The notes under the pieces were generated by a model. It was not told the origin of the DNA and searched no databases. It worked only from the letters and a program-made list of their open reading frames with translations. Made by a program: the position numbers and the translations under genes. From Deltaproteobacteria bacterium (lineage in GTDB: Bacteria; Bdellovibrionota_B; Oligoflexia; Oligoflexales; Bog-1112): 35,478 bases of DNA. How positions within the stretch are numbered: position 1 is the first letter of the stretch; each line of letters begins with the position of its first letter. The DNA is taken from the NCBI GenBank assembly GCA_947466225.1, contig CANIBL010000023.1:1-35478 (forward strand), written 5' to 3'. This document shows positions 1 to 8,126 of this stretch, in pieces.

Positions 1-1
1 C

Positions 2-145
2 GTCTTCTCTCGGTTCAAACGAATCTTTGGAGGGCATTTACAATCGAGACAATCATCAAGGCAGATCCGAGAGGTTGCGACTAAAATATCTATCTTGAAT
101 CAATTTACCAGGATGGGTCTGTCTATTGCAGTTCCAATGACATAA
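2..145 (+). pseudogene. C-terminal end of an IS transposase (DDE type), cut by the window edge
   Basis: An open frame enters the window at base 2 and stops at 143-145. Its 47 residues begin VFSRFKRIFGGHLQSR and continue with a Q..RE...K...LN..T..G pattern. This is the usual C-terminal signature of DDE transposases of the IS4/IS5 kind (R[FY]K.I.G..L..R....Q..E...K...LN..T.LG). Only the tail is visible, so it may belong to an intact element outside the window or be a remnant. No terminal inverted repeat could be assigned in the 245 bases that follow, and 146-390 shows no other gene. Family assignment is by motif memory only. Confidence 0.6.
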
Positions 146-390
146 AAACTCTACTGAAGGGGAATCCTCATCCAAAATCTACATTAGGCAACAAAGCCGA
201 TCTTAGCTACTTCAGCCCCAAGATTTTTTATATTCTATAATTGGATGAGGGCGTTGGCCCAGTCTCTTGGCTGTGCTTTTAGCGGCAGTTTTTTGTTTGC
301 TTATCGCGGTCTCTCTATCCACTTTTGATGTAAAAAAGTGGGCAACAGTAGAAAGCAGGCGGATGGACAGAAAAAGAAAGAGAAATAAAA

Positions 391-420
391 AAGGCGGCTG
401 TCCCGAAGGAGAGCCGCCTT
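391..420. terminator. Bidirectional rho-independent terminator downstream of rpsA
   Basis: A perfect 9-bp stem AAGGCGGCT (391-399) pairs with AGCCGCCTT (412-420) around a 12-nt loop. It is followed by a T run on the plus strand and by a T-rich tract on the minus strand. It lies 25 bases beyond the rpsA stop, so its main job is most likely ending rpsA transcription. Confidence 0.85.
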
Positions 421-444
421 TTTTGCTGGAGAGGCCGAAGAGAG

Positions 445-2235
445 TTACTCTTTTGCGGCTTCTACAGTTTCCTCTGAGCCAGGTGCTTTTTCCTTGGTAG
501 CCAAGTTAAATGCATCAGCAAATGCAGTTTGCGGCTCTTTTACAGTATGAAGGTATTCTTTGAGGGAATCGCCTTCAAGGCCTTTAATGTGGGCCTTGCG
601 AGAGAGGGAGAATCGTCGCTCAGTAGCATCGGAAGACAACACTACGAACTCTACAGAGTCGCCTTCTTTGACTACTTGCTCTGGCTTCTCTACGGTCTCA
701 GCATCGAGTTCACTGATGTGAATCATGCCTTCTACACCGGGAACCAATTGTACGAATACGCCAAAGTCGGTGAGCTTCGTGACTTTCCCCTCACCTTTGG
801 TGCCGGGGGTAAAGTCGCGAGCGGCTGCTACCCAAGGATCTTCGGTGAGTTGCTTAATTCCGAGGGAGAACTTCTCGCCTTCAGAGTCGATTTGTAGAAT
901 CTTGGCTTCGACTTCGTCGCCCTTCTTGTACAAGTCGCCTGGGTGCTTAATTCGCTCTGTCCAACTGATGTCGGAGATGTGGATCAGACCGTCGATGTTC
1001 TCTTCGATTCCCACAAATACACCGAAATCAGTGATGTTGCGAACCTTCCCGCGGATGATGTCGCCGGGTTGGTATTTTTCTTTAATCAGTTCCCATGGAT
1101 TCGGCTCCATCTGCTTCATGCCAAGGCTGATGCGACGGGCTTCGAGGTCGATGGCCAATACGATGACTTCGACTTCATCGCCAATAGAAACCAACTTAGA
1201 TGGGTGGCGTACACGACGAGACCAGGACATTTCGCTGATATGGATGAGGCCTTCGATGCCGTCTTCCAACTCTACAAATGCGCCGTAATCAGTTAAGCTG
1301 ACCACAGTACCTTTGGTTTTCACGCTGACAGCATATTTGCTGGCGGCCTGTGCCCAAGGATCGTCTTGGAGTTGCTTGTAGCCCAAGGAAACTCTTTGAC
1401 GCGCTTCGTCATAGGTCAACACCTTGGTTTCCACTTCTTGGCCCACTTCAAACAATTGAGATGGGTGGTTGATGCGGCCCCAAGACATATCCGTGATGTG
1501 CAGAAGACCATCAATACCGCCCAGATCTACGAATGCGCCGTAGTCGGTGATATTTTTGATAATTCCGCGAAGGATGGCGCCTTCTTTGAGGTTACGTAGG
1601 GTTTCGCTACGCAACTTCTCGCGATCTTGCTCCAACAGAACGCGACGGCTCAATACGATGTTGCCGCGTTTTTTGTTGAACTTGATGATCCGGAAGGAGA
1701 AGCGATTGTTGATCAATTTGTCTAAGTTGCGAACCGGGCGAAGGTCTACTTGAGACCCGGGAAGGAAGGCCTTCACGCCGATATCCACAGACAGGCCGCC
1801 TTTGACGCGGGCCATGATCATCCCTTCGACTTCTTCGTTCTTCTCGTAGGCGTCAGAGATGCGGTCCCATGCGCGCAGCATTTCAGCTCGCTCACGGCTT
1901 AGCACCATCTCGCCTTCGTTGTCTTCGAAGCTGTCGAGGTACACTTCAACTTTGTCGCCAACTTGAATGGTGAGTTCACCGTCCGGTTTGCGAAACTCAG
2001 CCAAAGGCACTTCGCCGTCTGCTTTATGTCCGATATCGATGCGGACTACATCATCTCCGATGCCAACGACGGTCCCTTGTACGATGGTCCCTTCTTTAAT
2101 CCCAGACCCTACAGAACTTTGCTCTAAAAGCTCTGCAAATTCCTGGTTTTCGTGACCTTCGAGATTGAAATCGGTATCTTCATCTTCCCATGTGACTTTT
2201 CCGATTCCAGCTAGTTTTGCTCCTGATAAACTCAT
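445..2235 (-). CDS. rpsA: 30S ribosomal protein S1
   Basis: Ribosomal protein S1 binds mRNA and helps load it on the 30S subunit. The 596-residue product carries six S1/OB repeats. Repeats 3 to 6 are the most canonical, each with the pattern G.V..[IL]TD[YF]G.FV.L..G.[ED]GL.HIS..SW. Repeats 1 and 2 are the divergent, ribosome-docking type. Length and repeat number are typical of proteobacterial S1. I chose ATG at 2235 rather than the TTG at 2265, because an AGGAG lies 13 nt before this ATG and the sequence MSLSGAKLAG starts a normal acidic N-terminus. The gene ends at the strong terminator at 391-420 and is divergent from the DUF3108 gene at 2420. Confidence 0.97.
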   Translation of the reverse strand: MSLSGAKLAGIGKVTWEDEDTDFNLEGHENQEFAELLEQSSVGSGIKEGTIVQGTVVGIGDDVVRIDIGHKADGEVPLAEFRKPDGELTIQVGDKVEVYLDSFEDNEGEMVLSRERAEMLRAWDRISDAYEKNEEVEGMIMARVKGGLSVDIGVKAFLPGSQVDLRPVRNLDKLINNRFSFRIIKFNKKRGNIVLSRRVLLEQDREKLRSETLRNLKEGAILRGIIKNITDYGAFVDLGGIDGLLHITDMSWGRINHPSQLFEVGQEVETKVLTYDEARQRVSLGYKQLQDDPWAQAASKYAVSVKTKGTVVSLTDYGAFVELEDGIEGLIHISEMSWSRRVRHPSKLVSIGDEVEVIVLAIDLEARRISLGMKQMEPNPWELIKEKYQPGDIIRGKVRNITDFGVFVGIEENIDGLIHISDISWTERIKHPGDLYKKGDEVEAKILQIDSEGEKFSLGIKQLTEDPWVAAARDFTPGTKGEGKVTKLTDFGVFVQLVPGVEGMIHISELDAETVEKPEQVVKEGDSVEFVVLSSDATERRFSLSRKAHIKGLEGDSLKEYLHTVKEPQTAFADAFNLATKEKAPGSEETVEAAKE

Positions 2236-2283
2236 AATACTGTGACGACTCCTGTTATGCCCCAAGCGGCTGACATCAATACC

Positions 2284-2298
2284 TAGGGAGAATCCCTA
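2284..2298 (-). other. Small hairpin in the rpsA leader
   Basis: TAGGGA and TCCCTA form a perfect 6-bp stem around a 3-nt loop, about 50 nt before the rpsA ATG and inside the divergent intergenic region 2236-2419. S1 represses its own mRNA through leader hairpins in enterobacteria. Whether this hairpin has such a role here is only a guess. I saw no convincing -35/-10 pair in this spacer. Confidence 0.25.
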
Positions 2299-2419
2299 TT
2301 TACTGATAAAATACGACGGTCCTCGCTACCATGGCGGAAGGGAAAGATCAACCCTTATTGCAATATGGAAAGGGGGATCTGCGCGAAATGAGAGAAGCAA
2401 CCTTGAAACGAGATCTTAC

Positions 2420-3301
2420 ATGAACAAGGCAAGTAAATTCAAGTGGCTGGCTGATTTTTTTCTTTCCGCATCTCTACTCTCTTCTTTTTTCAGCGTTACA
2501 GCGGCCCCTGCAACTCCTCCTGAACATTGCCCGTCTGCGATGACTGGCTCCAGTAAAAGGGTTGTGAAAACAGCTGTGTATAAAGGGATGCCCTATGGGG
2601 CTGGTGAGGTGGCCCACTATGCTGCGTATTGGTCGGGGATCCATGCGGGGGATCATACCATGCGGGTTTTGGAGCCTGTATTGCGAGAGGGAGAGTGGCA
2701 CCAAGTCTTTACTTCGGAGGCGATTACAGGGGATTGGTTCAATGGAATCTATATCGCACGCTATCTGACCCAGGCGTATAGCCAGGCAGGGACCTTTGCT
2801 GCTTCGTGGTTTCATGGATCCGAATATCGGAAGCCACCGCTTTTTTCGGAGTTTAAAGAAGACAAGCTCTTTTCCTTTTCTCAGCTTGCTTGCACTGCCT
2901 TAGAGGAGATCCAGACCAATGAAAAACCCAAAGAGCATGAGACGCATTTTTTGGAACGAGGGGCCACCGATGTGTTGAGTGGATTCTATAAGCTGCGCAC
3001 GGCTGCCTTTGAGTTGCACAAACCGGTCGCTATCCTGGCCTACTCTTCAGCCAAAAACTGGACGCTGCAAGCAGAGCCTGTGCTGTTTGAGACCTTGTCG
3101 CTTCCGATCGGAAAGATCGAGGCTGTGAAGCTTAAAATGCACACCTATATGGGAAAAGAGCTTCAGCAAAAAGGTGATGTGTACAGCTGGATTGCAACAA
3201 AACACCCCAATCACCCGCTCTTGCAAGTAGAGGGAAAGGTGAAGTGGGGGAGTATCCGTATGTTTTTGGATCGGTATACGCCGGGGGCTTCTTCTCATTG
3301 A
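2420..3301 (+). CDS. Exported DUF3108-family protein
   Basis: The 293-residue product has an N-terminal signal peptide (hydrophobic stretch around residues 12-28, cleavage likely after VTAA). The mature part starts with the DUF3108 hallmark: GEVAHYAAYWSGIHAGD near residue 62, then beta-rich sequence and a closing VKWGSIRMFL segment near the end. DUF3108 proteins are periplasmic or outer-membrane-associated proteins of unknown biochemical role in Gram-negative bacteria. The start is the only ATG that gives an intact signal peptide; its ribosome binding site is weak. It stands alone, divergent from rpsA and convergent with the dnaJ-like gene. Confidence 0.75.
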   Translation: MNKASKFKWLADFFLSASLLSSFFSVTAAPATPPEHCPSAMTGSSKRVVKTAVYKGMPYGAGEVAHYAAYWSGIHAGDHTMRVLEPVLREGEWHQVFTSEAITGDWFNGIYIARYLTQAYSQAGTFAASWFHGSEYRKPPLFSEFKEDKLFSFSQLACTALEEIQTNEKPKEHETHFLERGATDVLSGFYKLRTAAFELHKPVAILAYSSAKNWTLQAEPVLFETLSLPIGKIEAVKLKMHTYMGKELQQKGDVYSWIATKHPNHPLLQVEGKVKWGSIRMFLDRYTPGASSH

Positions 3302-3358
3302 GGGCTTTTTTACGGAACCAGCTGCAAAGTTTCCGCAAAAAACAGCTCTATAAAAAAG

Positions 3359-4273
3359 CTACAATCCCACATTGTGTAGATGTTGAATGGCAGCCTGTTG
3401 CTCCAAGGTGAGAGAGCTGGGAAGCGCAAGTTCTACCACGGCATAAAAGTCTCCTTTTTCCTCGCCCTTACCTACTTTTGGAAAGCCAAGGCCTTTGAGT
3501 CGAATTTTGGTTCCCGCTTTTACCCCGGCTGGGACTTTGACTTTCTTTTCTCCCTCTAGCGTCTGCACCTCTTTGGTGGCTCCCAGGAGAGCCTCTGAAA
3601 TTTTAAGCGGTAGACTGCCATAGAGATCATCCGCCTCTCGGGTAAAGAGAGAATGAGAGGCGATTTGTACCTGAACAAAGAGGTCACCCGGTTCTCCGCC
3701 GTGAGGAGAGGCAGCGCCTTTACCTGGGACGCGCAGTTTGCCCCCCTCTTTCATTCCTGCAGGGATTTTGACTCGAAGGCTTTGGCGAGAGCCATTAGAA
3801 AGCTGGAAGTCGACCTGCCGTTGAGAGCCGCGATAGGCCTCTTCAAACCCGATCTGTAACGTGTAGTCTACGTCTTGGCCCTTCATAGAGCGCTGCTGTT
3901 GAAAGCCCCCCCCTCCTCCACTCCGACGAGGGTTGCCACCACCAAACATGCCTCCAAAAAGGTGTTCAAATCCTCCTCCGCCCATGCCGAACTCGGAGAA
4001 AATAGAGCTAAAATCAGCTCCGCGGAAAATGTCATCCGTGGAGTAGCGTTGATGAAAGCCTGACTCCCCGAACGTATCGTATTGTTTGCGTTTTTCCTTG
4101 TCGGAAAGTACCGCATAGGCCTCGCTGATCTCTTTGAATTTGGCTTCTGCCTGTGCGTCCCCCTTATTGCGGTCTGGGTGATGCTGCAGAGCCAGTTTGC
4201 GATAAGCTTTTTTGATTTCATCGTCGGAGGCGTTTTTGGAGACCCCCAGTTTTTCATAATATGCGGAAGACAC
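3359..4273 (-). CDS. DnaJ-class cochaperone without zinc finger (CbpA/class II type)
   Basis: This J-domain protein stimulates the ATPase of DnaK and delivers unfolded clients. Residues 3-70 form the J domain, with HPD at 32-34 and the KKAYRKLA helix. Residues 90-125 are a Gly/Phe-rich linker. The two C-terminal beta domains that follow contain [18 protein letters not shown] and [17 protein letters not shown]. The CxxCxGxG zinc repeats of DnaJ proper are absent, which places it with CbpA or class II DnaJ proteins (304 aa, normal size). The start is GTG at 4273, with GAGAGG 8 nt upstream. A Nudix gene lies 41 bp upstream on the same strand, so the two may be cotranscribed. Confidence 0.9.
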   Translation of the reverse strand: MSSAYYEKLGVSKNASDDEIKKAYRKLALQHHPDRNKGDAQAEAKFKEISEAYAVLSDKEKRKQYDTFGESGFHQRYSTDDIFRGADFSSIFSEFGMGGGGFEHLFGGMFGGGNPRRSGGGGGFQQQRSMKGQDVDYTLQIGFEEAYRGSQRQVDFQLSNGSRQSLRVKIPAGMKEGGKLRVPGKGAASPHGGEPGDLFVQVQIASHSLFTREADDLYGSLPLKISEALLGATKEVQTLEGEKKVKVPAGVKAGTKIRLKGLGFPKVGKGEEKGDFYAVVELALPSSLTLEQQAAIQHLHNVGL

Positions 4274-4314
4274 GGTCTTTGCCTCTCAGTCTGAAATTCG
4301 GATACGCTGTCAAC

Positions 4315-4917
4315 TTACACCACTCGGCCTTTCAGCCACAGTGTCTTCTGAAGAAGTCGTCGAAGAGAGGGCTCTTGCACCAGCTCAAAAGCTTCGGAAA
4401 AGGAAAACCATCGTACTTCGTTGGACTCAGGAGACACCATAAGGTCGCTTTGCGATGTGTAAAGTAAAAATCGTACATCAAAGTGAAAATGAGCGGGTTC
4501 TTTACCCAACGGTGGGAGAGCGTGAATGTCAAGATCAAGGGGGAGGTGGCCATAAGGGGCAGAAAGTATATCGCAATCTGAACAACCAGACTCTTCCCGT
4601 GTTTCTCGTTTTGCCGCCTCGAGCAAGGAGGCATCCTCAGCTTCTACATGCCCCCCAAACTGCAACCACATTCCAAGCTTGCCATGATGGGTGAGCGCCA
4701 CTCGCTCTTGTGCCGTATCGACCAACAGAGCAGATGCGGTGATGTGTCCTGCCCAGGCTGTGCGTGCGAGAGCCTCGGATTGAGTGGTTAAAAATGCGGC
4801 AAAACGACACAGAATCGCTTGTTCTGATTCAGGTTGAAACCATGATGCAGCAGCATAGAGCGGTAGCATCTGTTGTTCATAGTCAGTGCACATATGTACG
4901 AGAGACGTGAGGTCCAT
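4315..4917 (-). CDS. Nudix hydrolase
   Basis: Nudix enzymes cleave nucleoside diphosphates linked to another moiety. The Nudix box is readable near residues 92-116: GGHVEAEDASLL followed by EAAKRETREESGC. The catalytic REXXEE glutamates are intact. The box is one residue longer between the glycine and the RE motif than the textbook GX5EX7REUXEEXGU, as in the subgroup with GD.(S/T)L after GGHVEP. The N-terminal 60 residues are helical and not part of the Nudix fold. ATG at 4917 is preceded by AGGA. Substrate cannot be told from sequence. Confidence 0.85.
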   Translation of the reverse strand: MDLTSLVHMCTDYEQQMLPLYAAASWFQPESEQAILCRFAAFLTTQSEALARTAWAGHITASALLVDTAQERVALTHHGKLGMWLQFGGHVEAEDASLLEAAKRETREESGCSDCDILSAPYGHLPLDLDIHALPPLGKEPAHFHFDVRFLLYTSQSDLMVSPESNEVRWFSFSEAFELVQEPSLRRLLQKTLWLKGRVV

Positions 4918-4978
4918 TTTTGGTCGTTCCTATTATGGCGAGTGGGAAGCGTTGCACCTAGGTTCATCGGGATGGAGT

Positions 4979-4984
4979 TATAAT
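4979..4984 (+). promoter_or_regulatory. Candidate -10 box for the metallopeptidase gene
   Basis: A perfect TATAAT lies 27 bases before the ATG at 5011. No good -35 box is found at 16-18 bp; TTGCAC upstream is 21 bp away. This is a candidate only. Confidence 0.35.
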
Positions 4985-5010
4985 GGGGGAAATACCAAAA
5001 GGAAACCCGC

Positions 5011-6762
5011 ATGAGAATTTTTTTGCTCCTCCTGGCATTTTCCCCTCTGCTGCGGTGCAATAACAAGCCGACAGCTACTGTGGACGCTGTCTCTCAGGTG
5101 GTTGCTTCCGATCCTACCTGTGATCGGATTGCCAAAAAGCAGAGCAGCTCAGCTGCTGCAAGTGGCTTGGCATTAGCGGCCGGATTTGTGGAGGAAGCCC
5201 AAGCAGCAGTGGTCGAAAAAATTGCAAATCCCTTGATTCAGGTTGTGCCAGAAGAGGATAGTTATACCAGCAATGACTATCGAGAGCGGGTACATTTTAC
5301 TTTTCAGTTGGCCAATGGGATGGCTCTTTGCCCCTATTCAGCTTATGTGCAAAGCTTTGGGGATCAAATTCGGATTTCTGAAACGCTTACTCGCTCCGTT
5401 CCTGCCAACGTAGGCATACCGCTACATCCAGAAACGATACCAAAGCCAGATCTAGGGGTGGCGCTTTCTCTCTTGTATGCACGTTTGCAGCTACATCCCT
5501 CTGATACAGAGGCCGCAACTATCCTTCTCGAAGTGCAGAACAACACCCGAAGCGGGTTTTCTTCGAAGTCATGTTTGGCGTGGCAAAACGGACAATGGGT
5601 CCAAGCATGGGATGTGGAGTTTGTGGCCAATACCCCGAAAGAACAGGGGGAGTTCAGCCCAGCGCAAACTCAAACCCAAGGGTTGCAGCTAGCGGAGGAA
5701 GACGGAGGTTCACCCCAGCCCTATCATGGCGTTGCCACAGACGCGCAGGTGCTGGCTGTACATTCACGGTTTTTCTCACTTACTGGCACCGTTAATACTA
5801 CCGTGATGACCCAGACATTCCCGGCTTCTATATCGGTAGAGGCGAGGTCGATTGCGAATATGAGCGATGGGGGTACGCTATGCACGCCGGATTTTGCAAC
5901 CCTCTATGATGATGGTCGGGCGCGCGCATACAATTCGGCAGGGCAATTTGTGTATTCGCCTATCGGTGTATACACACAGGACTCTTTTTTTGCCCAAGAG
6001 AATGTAAATCAGCCAGAGGCTTCTTTCTTTGCCAACGTGAACAACATGCTGGCATTTTATAAGACAATTGGGGCAGATAACACGCTTATCAAAGACCAAA
6101 TCAAGCTCGTGCTGGTAACGGGGAAGGACTCATCGAGCCAAAATACTGCGCTCTATCTACCTAAGACAGCCACTGACCCTGCGCAAATTCACTTGGGAAC
6201 AGGGGACGGGAAAGCATTATATCACTTGCGGGAATGTCCCGAGGTTCCAGGGCATGAGCTAGGTCATCATGTGATCTATCGGTATTTGACAAATGTAGTA
6301 CGAGGGGAGCCCTCTAGTGTCATTCATGAGGGGGTAGCAGACGCATTTGTTTTTATGAAAACCAATAACCCCTGTTTGGGGGAGGCGATATGCCCTGCGG
6401 GTGGCACTATTTGTAACTCGCAGGCTTGTTTGCGCAGTGCAGACAAAGGGTTGAAGTTTGGGTCGCCGAATTTCCCCACTGAGTTTCACCGGGTTTCTCA
6501 GGTGGTATCAGGTTTGATCTGGGCGATCAGTCGCGATATGGGGACCCTCGAAACAGCCAAGGTGCTTTATTTAGCGGTGAGCTTTTTTGATCCCTCCGCT
6601 GACTATCAGAATTTGATCGAGGCCATGATGATGGCCGACAAGAGCATGAATGGGGGTACCCACTCGTGCAAGATTTTTCAAACGGCTGTGGACTATGGGT
6701 TTAGCTCGTATTTGGGTGACCTGTCTTGCGATAAGTACGCTGCTGCCGCGGCTGCTCGTTAA
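5011..6762 (+). CDS. Exported zinc metallopeptidase of the HExxH (thermolysin/fungalysin-like, gluzincin) type
   Basis: The 583-residue product starts with a short hydrophobic leader ending in LLRC (Cys16). This may be a signal peptide or an imperfect lipobox, since Arg at -1 is unusual. Residues 415-419 are HELGH, and 25 residues later HEGVADAF supplies the expected third zinc ligand Glu440. This HExxH plus E..AD arrangement is that of gluzincin peptidases such as M4 and M36. The region 85-205 is beta-rich with an AWDVEF segment and resembles the propeptide (FTP/PepSY-like) of these secreted proteases, which I infer rather than see. RBS AAGGAAA lies 7 nt upstream. It is a plausible secreted protease; the substrate is unknown. 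Confidence 0.75.
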   Translation: MRIFLLLLAFSPLLRCNNKPTATVDAVSQVVASDPTCDRIAKKQSSSAAASGLALAAGFVEEAQAAVVEKIANPLIQVVPEEDSYTSNDYRERVHFTFQLANGMALCPYSAYVQSFGDQIRISETLTRSVPANVGIPLHPETIPKPDLGVALSLLYARLQLHPSDTEAATILLEVQNNTRSGFSSKSCLAWQNGQWVQAWDVEFVANTPKEQGEFSPAQTQTQGLQLAEEDGGSPQPYHGVATDAQVLAVHSRFFSLTGTVNTTVMTQTFPASISVEARSIANMSDGGTLCTPDFATLYDDGRARAYNSAGQFVYSPIGVYTQDSFFAQENVNQPEASFFANVNNMLAFYKTIGADNTLIKDQIKLVLVTGKDSSSQNTALYLPKTATDPAQIHLGTGDGKALYHLRECPEVPGHELGHHVIYRYLTNVVRGEPSSVIHEGVADAFVFMKTNNPCLGEAICPAGGTICNSQACLRSADKGLKFGSPNFPTEFHRVSQVVSGLIWAISRDMGTLETAKVLYLAVSFFDPSADYQNLIEAMMMADKSMNGGTHSCKIFQTAVDYGFSSYLGDLSCDKYAAAAAAR

Positions 6763-6791
6763 GGCGCCGTCTGAAGAAGGTGGCGCCAAGC

Positions 6792-6858
6792 TGGAAAATA
6801 TTCATCCAATATGGTAGCAGTTTTCCCGAATTGTTGTTTTGTTGGAAAATATTCATCC
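6792..6858 (+). repeat. Pair of 16-bp direct repeats upstream of the sigma-54 activator gene
   Basis: TGGAAAATATTCATCC occurs at 6792-6807 and again, identically, at 6843-6858. The starts are 51 bp apart, about five helical turns, in the 110-bp spacer before the TTG start at 6873. The spacing would put both copies on the same DNA face, as paired operator sites often are. Confidence 0.7.
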
Positions 6859-6872
6859 GGTGAGGTGCCCTC

Positions 6873-8126
6873 TTGTTGTCTTTGCTGCACGTTGAAGATG
6901 GAATGGGTCTTTCGGTTCGCCCCGAAGAAGTTGCAGATCGTTTGTCCGTTGCGTTGCAATGGGACCGTGTTTGTACCGCTGAGTCTTTTTGGCAGACTTT
7001 TGCTGTGCGCCCCTACCATATTTTATTGGTGTCAGCAGAGCGAGTGATTGCAGAAGGGTGGAGGGAAAAAATCCAGGAGATGCAGCCGGGGTGCCAGATT
7101 GTCTTGCTATTTCACACAGAACCCCTGCCCAGGTTGCTTGCTCTGATGGGGCTTGGAGTTGCAGAATTGATCCCTGGGAGTCTTTCTGCAGAAGAACTTA
7201 CTGCACGGGTGGCAGATATTTGTTTGCGGGTGTTGCGTCAGCGGGAGTCCCAGCGTTTCAGCTCATTACCAGCTTGTTGTGCCGTGGGTGATGGGATGCG
7301 TGGATTACGGATCGCTTTGTCCCGTATTCAGCGCTCTTCTGTCTCCAGTATCTTGGTCACAGGGGAGAGCGGAACCGGCAAGGAGCAAGTGGCTTCTTTA
7401 CTGCAAAGTCTGCTGAGTAGCCAAATGCCTTTTCTGCCATTGAACTGTGCTGCCATGCCGGAGGCTTTACTAGAGGCTGAGCTCTTTGGGTATGAAAAGG
7501 GGGCGTTTACTGGAGCTGCTGCGAAGCGGTGTGGTATTTTGGCAAAGGCACATCGCGGCTGGATTTTTTTGGATGAGGTTGCCTGTTTGTCGCTTTCGGC
7601 ACAAGCGGCGTTGTTACGGGTGCTGGAGACAGGGGAGGTGCGTGCAATTGGGGGGTATTTACCCAAGACATATCAAATTCGAGTCTTGGCTGCCACAAAT
7701 GAGGATTTGGATCGTTTGGTTGCGCAGGGCCGATTTCGCAACGATTTGCTGCAACGGCTGCGTGGATATGAAATTCACTTGCCCCCTTTTCGTGCCAGAG
7801 GCAAGGAAGAGCGAGAGGAAATCCTCGATCATTTGCTCCTTCGGCTTCATAGAGAATGCTCCCATACGTCGGGGTCCCCCTATGCTCTGGCGCCTGAAGT
7901 ACGGAACCTGATCTTGATGTTACCTTGGCGTAACGGTAACATTCGAGAGATATGGAATACGTTGCGCGCCATGACGGTTGCAACAGAGTCTGCTTTGCTC
8001 ACGTTTGGTTGTTTACCGACTCGTTTTCTTGAAACCCTCTTGTTATGCGGAGAGCCGCTTGATCACGCATCCATGGATCCCTTGGTTGGTTTTTCACCTC
8101 TTTCTCCTCTTCGCTCTGGCGCTTGA
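6873..8126 (+). CDS. Sigma-54-dependent activator, AAA+ domain with pseudo-receiver and no DNA-binding domain
   Basis: The 417-residue product has a receiver-like fold at residues 3-120: an acidic pair E8-D9 near the first strand, but Ser54 where the phospho-accepting Asp belongs. The AAA+ domain spans about 140-375. It has Walker A GESGTGKE (164-171), the sigma-54 contact loop GAFTGA (210-215), Walker B IFLDE (231-235), an arginine-finger region FRNDLLQRL and a sensor-II-like NGNIREIWN. After this only about 50 residues remain and no Fis-type helix-turn-helix is visible. TTG at 6873 (or 6876) follows GTGAGG at 7-nt spacing. The 3' end overlaps terC by 68 bp. It should still remodel sigma-54 holoenzyme, but without an obvious enhancer-binding module or phosphorylation switch. 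Confidence 0.85.
   Translation: MLSLLHVEDGMGLSVRPEEVADRLSVALQWDRVCTAESFWQTFAVRPYHILLVSAERVIAEGWREKIQEMQPGCQIVLLFHTEPLPRLLALMGLGVAELIPGSLSAEELTARVADICLRVLRQRESQRFSSLPACCAVGDGMRGLRIALSRIQRSSVSSILVTGESGTGKEQVASLLQSLLSSQMPFLPLNCAAMPEALLEAELFGYEKGAFTGAAAKRCGILAKAHRGWIFLDEVACLSLSAQAALLRVLETGEVRAIGGYLPKTYQIRVLAATNEDLDRLVAQGRFRNDLLQRLRGYEIHLPPFRARGKEEREEILDHLLLRLHRECSHTSGSPYALAPEVRNLILMLPWRNGNIREIWNTLRAMTVATESALLTFGCLPTRFLETLLLCGEPLDHASMDPLVGFSPLSPLRSGA

Noticed and set aside
267..500. 77-residue plus-strand open frame with hydrophobic start
   Set aside because: It starts with TTG without a ribosome binding site and runs through the rpsA terminator and the rpsA 3' end.
725..1288. 187-residue plus-strand open frame opposite rpsA
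   Set aside because: It lies entirely antisense to the S1 repeats, its composition mirrors them, and it has no signal of its own.
7507..7983. 158-residue minus-strand open frame
   Set aside because: It is antisense to the AAA+ core of the sigma-54 activator, whose motifs are intact on the plus strand.
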